Positions 63,548 to 64,000 of a DNA stretch of 64,000 bases are shown here, in pieces. How positions within the stretch are numbered: position 1 is the stretch's first letter; the number at the start of each line of letters is the position of its first letter. This stretch comes from Thalassospira sp. (GTDB lineage: Bacteria; Pseudomonadota; Alphaproteobacteria; Rhodospirillales; Thalassospiraceae), in contig NZ_JAUYHK010000016.1 of the NCBI RefSeq assembly GCF_030690045.1, positions 372,001 to 436,000 of the forward strand, written 5' to 3'. A program made the translations under genes and the position numbers. Under the pieces are notes generated by a model. It was not told the DNA's origin and searched no databases. It saw only the letters and a list, made by a program, of their open reading frames with translations.

Positions 63548-64000
63548 ATGATGTACCGGCTTTTTACCGCGATATTCGTCCTTCTGCTAATGACACCGCC
63601 AATCCTCCATGCCAGCGAAACCCCTTATGTTCTGGGACCACAGGACCGTTTGCGCATTATGGTTTTTGGCGAACCGGATTTATCGGGTGAATTTTCCCTT
63701 GATGATATCGGCCAGATTTCAATGCCCCTGATCGGGCCTGTTGCCCTTGGCGGCCTTGCAAGGCAGGATGCCGAAACCCTGATCGCCGCACGGTTTGCCC
63801 AAGGCTATCTGCGAAATCCCAGTGTCAGCATCGACATTATCGCCTATCGGCCCTTTTATATTCTGGGCGAAGTCAACAACCCAGGCGCTTATGAATTTGC
63901 CACCGGATTATCTGTCTTGAAAGCTGTAGCGATTGCCGGGGGTTTTACCTATCGCGCCAATGAAAGCCAGTTTGATCTGGTGCGTGAACAGGGCGACACC
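63548..64000 (+). CDS. Polysaccharide export protein (Wza/OPX family), partial
   Basis: The first 151 codons are visible and the gene runs off the window edge. A signal peptide (about 1-22, cleaved near LHASE) precedes the Poly_export domain, YVLGPQDRLRIMVFGEPDLSGEFSLDDIGQISMPLIGPVALGGL. A SLBB domain follows (YRPFYILGEVNNPGAYEFATGLSVLKAVAIAGGFTYRANES). The protein forms the periplasmic/outer-membrane channel for exopolysaccharide or capsule. No lipobox Cys is visible at the signal end, so it may not be a lipoprotein. It is in one unit with the upstream beta-barrel gene. Confidence 0.93.
   Translation, partial: MMYRLFTAIFVLLLMTPPILHASETPYVLGPQDRLRIMVFGEPDLSGEFSLDDIGQISMPLIGPVALGGLARQDAETLIAARFAQGYLRNPSVSIDIIAYRPFYILGEVNNPGAYEFATGLSVLKAVAIAGGFTYRANESQFDLVREQGDT

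Noticed and set aside
1..64000. tRNA, rRNA, CRISPR arrays, insertion sequences, prophage genes or replication origins
   Set aside because: None was seen on reading. A covariance search for tRNA and small RNA would be needed to exclude short RNA genes in the gaps.

Overview
The window reads as a chromosomal segment of a free-living alphaproteobacterium with moderate G+C. The best fit is a Rhodospirillales or Thalassospira-like marine or soil organism; this is inferred from gene content and order, and no 16S gene is present. Pointers are the mitofilin-like and HemY pair behind what is probably hemD, an SDHAF4/DUF1674 gene, an OpgGH pair without an OpgC neighbour, a tripartite tricarboxylate transporter, and generalist catabolic operons with local regulators. 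I saw no rRNA, tRNA, IS element, prophage or CRISPR array. Genes are dense, and ATGA or TAATG overlaps are common inside operons.

Layout. 1-2.9 kb: end of a haem-biosynthesis cluster (mitofilin-like protein, HemY). 2.9-3.5 kb: HigBA-type toxin-antitoxin pair with a palindromic operator. 3.6-8.7 kb (minus): small unknown gene, purH, a UDP-sugar 4,6-dehydratase of the FlaA1/CapD type and a WecA-type sugar-phosphate transferase. 8.9-15.2 kb: housekeeping genes (rsmB, rpe, SDHAF4, tex, a small exported protein, sodB). 15.3-15.8 kb: a decayed ParDE pair. 15.9-21.2 kb: a minus-strand operon of FAD oxidoreductase, class III aminotransferase and ALDH7-type semialdehyde dehydrogenase, opposed by a GcvA-like LysR regulator; probably lysine, pipecolate or related amino-acid catabolism. 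21.3-26.9 kb: a soluble globin-coupled chemoreceptor with a CZB domain, convergent with a Fur-box-controlled hmuSTUV haem operon. 27-30.1 kb: two exporters and two small envelope proteins.

30.3-42.7 kb: a fatty-acid catabolism region (SCP2 protein, DUF6134 protein, FadL, FadD, MerR regulator, thiolase, bifunctional hydroxyacyl-CoA dehydrogenase, acyl-CoA dehydrogenase, thioesterase, enoyl-CoA hydratase, HSDL2-like SDR). Three copies of an ACGT-TA/AT-ACGT palindrome lie upstream of the SCP2 gene, fadD and merR, which suggests one MerR-controlled regulon. 42.9-47.4 kb: opgGH for periplasmic glucans plus an unknown downstream gene. 47.7-53.7 kb: a PotABCD-like ABC importer with an Asp/Glu/hydantoin racemase, opposed by a GntR/FCD regulator with a pair of matching operators in the divergent promoter region. 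53.7-58.4 kb: tctCBA with a gamma-glutamyltransferase. 58.6-62.1 kb: a TSUP exporter, a FadR-type GntR regulator and a ketoglutarate-semialdehyde-type dehydrogenase with a TTGT-N3-ACAA operator. 62.2-64 kb: start of an exopolysaccharide export locus (outer-membrane beta-barrel, Wza-type export protein cut by the window edge).

The strongest observations beyond routine annotation are the MerR/ACGT palindrome regulon, the paired GntR operators, the globin plus zinc-domain chemoreceptor beside haem uptake, the rubredoxin-like tail of HemY, and one intact beside one decayed toxin-antitoxin pair.
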